From Elusimicrobia bacterium RIFCSPLOWO2_01_FULL_59_12 (GTDB lineage Bacteria; Elusimicrobiota; Elusimicrobia; 2-01-FULL-59-12), in contig MGUR01000058.1 of assembly GCA_001800075.1 (NCBI GenBank), forward strand, positions 21,050 to 29,174: 8,125 bases of DNA, written 5' to 3'. How positions within the stretch are numbered: position 1 is the first letter of the stretch; the number at the start of each line of letters is the position of its first letter. The notes beneath the pieces were generated by a model. That model had not been told where the DNA came from, searched no databases, and saw only the letters and a list, made by a program, of their open reading frames with translations. Below, one piece after another: positions 7,201 through 8,125 of the stretch. A program made the position numbers and the translations under genes.

Positions 7201-7410
7201 GGCGTCCTCAATCACGTCGGCGACTTCTGTCTCCATGATTTCAGGCGCAGCTCCTTCAAGGGTCACCTGGACCTGGATGACGGGGAGGTCGACGTCCGGC
7301 AGGAGGCCGATCCCCATGCGCTGGAAACTGATCCAGCCGAACACGATCAATCCGGCCATCAGCATCCAGGCGAAGACGGGGCGTTTGATGGAGAGGTCGG
7401 AAAGCGTCAC
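4237..7410 (-). CDS. RND-family (HAE1) multidrug efflux permease, proximal copy, with repeat-derived C-terminal tail
   Basis: A full-length 1057-residue RND exporter, paralogous to the distal copy. It has TM1 at about 12-30, TM2-6 at about 338-496, TM7 at about 530-548 and TM8-12 at about 862-1018, with two large periplasmic loops between. The proton relay is intact: D404-D405 in TM4, K932 in TM10 (GIVKKNSILLVDF) and RLRPIIMT in TM11. The switch loop (GFEGGEVNSAMMF, 602-614) closely resembles MdtC's as I recall it. The start is a GTG at 7410, supported by AAGGG nine bases upstream and by N-terminal residues that align with the paralogue. The TolC gene ends only 3 bp upstream, so the two are probably translationally coupled. 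The native C-terminus should lie near residue 1044, where the paralogue ends in GEHPV. Here GEIPSNGSP runs on into VIPAKAGIQ, encoded by repeat copy C. Substrate unknown. Confidence 0.94.
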   Translation of the reverse strand: MTLSDLSIKRPVFAWMLMAGLIVFGWISFQRMGIGLLPDVDLPVIQVQVTLEGAAPEIMETEVADVIEDAVMGVSGIKDVSSQSFQGRAMIMIELELGRDIDVALQEVETKIAQVQRNLPRDIDPPNYLKINPEEQPFMWLAVSGGKSQTELMTFVRDYAKDQYTTVKGVGDVFLGGYVEPNLRVWLDREKMRRHEITVDDIVHTIEDQHAEIPAGTIDTGEQELNVRVMGEARSVEEFENIIITKRQNAGQIWKQIRLKDVARIEDSLNDARKISRNNGVSAVGLGIMKLRGSNTVEVGNGVLKKTEKLKKTLPAGYDIAVAYDGTHFVKESVKELNFTLLLSAILTAMVCFFFLGSWSSTFNVLMAIPTSVIGAFTILYFCNFTLNTFTLLGLSLALGIVVDDAIMVLENIVRRHEEGLPRVQAAIVGAREITFAAIAASVAILAIFVPVIFMKGVVGAFLFQFGVTLAVTVLISLLEALTLAPMRTSQFLQVGYTNWLGRFSGGLMDSMARIYKRMLSWCLAHRWAVMAASTVIFIGSLSLMLVVKSEFVPAQDQGMLFLKLETPPGSSLQVTDGVVKQAEAWFKARPEVINYYAAIGGFEGGEVNSAMMFITLDGLRERKPGPGPAGQTKVWTQQELSAMVSTEFQKIPKAASVIVQDLSLTGFTASRGFPVEFTLQGPEWTTLADVSGNVQKKMKDSGLMTDIDSDYRLGQPEARVFPNRAKAAARGVDVVDIGTAINATIGGLRAGKYTKGGKRYDVRVRLEEGDRIQAEDIKKIWVRNEQGEVIPLSEVTDVVVEPTLLSISRKNRERAISIFANVARGKSQTEALNYIQTLQKDMPTGYRVVFSGTAETFKESGQSLVFAMILGIFVAYMVLASQFNSFIHPFTVLLALPFSITGAFLALWLGGQTLNLYSMIGMVLLMGIVKKNSILLVDFTNERRARGKNVYDALMEACPVRLRPIIMTSVATIAGAVPPALGLGPGAETRVPMALTVIGGVAVSTLLTLFVVPCAYSLLSRFQSHKHDADLREALIALGEIPSNGSPVIPAKAGIQ

Positions 7411-7413
7411 GGG

Positions 7414-8125
7414 CTAAAGCCCTTGGCCCATGGCGACGCGGAGGCGGACGTCATTCAAGCGCGCCGCCGTGGCAGAACGGAGTTTGCGGAGCTGGAGATC
7501 CTGTAAATCGGTTAAGACTTGGAGAACTTGCAGGTTATTGATCAGGCCCAGGCGGTATTCTTCCTGCTGGAGTTTGTAATTCCGCTGTGCCAGGCTGACC
7601 GCCCGGTCGTAGAACCGCATCTGGGTGAGGGTGTAGTTCAGGTTTTTATGCGCTGTCTCCACGTCCCGGCGGATCTGGCGTTTTGTCCGGGCCCACGCCA
7701 GGTCGGCGACGATCAGCCGGGAACGCGCTTGCCGGACCTCGGCCTGAGTTTTAAAACCCGAGAAAATCGGGACATCCAGGCTCAGGAGGGCGTCCCATTT
7801 CACTTCTTCATTGAATCCGACGCGTTCGGTGTAATACTTCCCGGTAAAATCCAGGCCGGGGAAAAATCCTCCTTTGGCGTAACGCAGCCGGAAGCGCTCC
7901 TGGTTCTGCAGTTCCGCCGCGGCACGGAGGTCGGGACGGGCCGAGGATTTATCATGGGCCAATTCCAAGGCCGGCAGGGAGGGGATGGGTTGGGTTTCAA
8001 TCAGGGCCGTCTCAGGCGGAACCTCCGTGAGGAAAAAAAGCATCTGACGGGCCGCGGCATGACGCTGACGGGCATCTTCTGTCTGGGCGTCCAGCGATAC
8101 GATCTCGACCTTGGCGCTCAGGACC
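7414..8125 (-). CDS. TolC-family outer-membrane efflux channel, C-terminal 236 residues (5' truncated by window edge)
   Basis: The C-terminal half of an outer-membrane efflux protein (OEP/TolC family), the channel of a tripartite RND pump. The frame stays open to the right edge, so the methionine at 8043 is internal: the 27 residues before it (including AKVEIVSLDAQTEDARQRHAA) continue the family's helical repeat. Features, numbered from the edge: a helical segment to about 35; a proline-rich link (PIPSLPALEL); the RPDLRAA motif at 63-69, which opens the second structural repeat; FFPGLDFTGKYY and DALLSLDVPIFSGF, amphipathic strands of the outer-membrane barrel; then a long coiled-coil helix pair (QAEVRQARSRL onward) containing YRLGLINNLQVLQV, a typical OEP closing motif. 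It ends in AMGQGL and TAG. The stop is 3 bp before the RND GTG, indicating one operon. The expected periplasmic adaptor is not seen and would lie further upstream of this gene. Confidence 0.9.
   Translation of the reverse strand, partial: VLSAKVEIVSLDAQTEDARQRHAAARQMLFFLTEVPPETALIETQPIPSLPALELAHDKSSARPDLRAAAELQNQERFRLRYAKGGFFPGLDFTGKYYTERVGFNEEVKWDALLSLDVPIFSGFKTQAEVRQARSRLIVADLAWARTKRQIRRDVETAHKNLNYTLTQMRFYDRAVSLAQRNYKLQQEEYRLGLINNLQVLQVLTDLQDLQLRKLRSATAARLNDVRLRVAMGQGL
7420..7424 (-). promoter_or_regulatory. Shine-Dalgarno site for the GTG-started RND permease
   Basis: AAGGG on the minus strand lies nine bases before the GTG at 7410 and inside the last codons of the TolC-family gene. It supports GTG as the start and implies that ribosomes finishing the upstream gene terminate on top of the next gene's initiation site. 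Confidence 0.6.

Noticed and set aside
6427..7506. 359-codon open frame on the plus strand opposite the proximal RND gene and the TolC gene end
   Set aside because: It has the same antisense codon register and the same odd composition, so it is a shadow of the RND gene.

Overview
The window comes from a GC-rich genome of a diderm (Gram-negative type) bacterium. The evidence is an outer-membrane TolC-family channel encoded with two inner-membrane RND pumps, plus a RumA-type rRNA methyltransferase. Nothing here fixes the phylum. The only lineage-flavoured signals are short palindromic repeats of a type scattered through many Gram-negative genomes.

Layout. Two genes read rightwards: the 3' end of a 23S rRNA (uracil-C5)-methyltransferase (RlmD/RumA family, entering from the left edge, stop at 386) and a small secreted beta-rich orphan (480-938). 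They converge on a leftward cluster that fills the rest of the window. In transcription order this is the C-terminal part of a TolC-family outer-membrane factor (8125 to 7414), a 1057-residue RND permease (7410 to 4237) and a second, paralogous 1041-residue RND permease (4115 to 990). The TolC gene and the first permease are 3 bp apart. The two permeases are separated by a 121-bp gap packed with GC-rich palindromes. A 15-bp perfect palindrome (952-966) sits between the convergent ends at 938 and 990.

How the genes fit together. TolC channel plus RND permeases make a tripartite efflux system. The periplasmic adaptor is not in the window and is expected beyond the right edge. Two adjacent permeases in one transcription unit, both carrying a GIVKKN motif in TM10 and a short Phe-poor switch loop as I recall for MdtC, resemble the MdtB/MdtC arrangement. 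A mixed trimer is therefore possible, though not shown. Both copies keep the full proton-relay set (DD in TM4, K in TM10, R in TM11), so neither looks dead.

Most unusual points. A mobile-type palindromic repeat supplies the last nine residues of the first permease (VIPAKAGIQ), with the stop codon directly at its edge. Three repeat copies in mixed orientation lie at the junction between the two permease cistrons and could fold in mutually exclusive ways. I found no CRISPR array, tRNA, rRNA, insertion sequence or clearly novel defence-type system. Apart from these points the window is an ordinary efflux locus.
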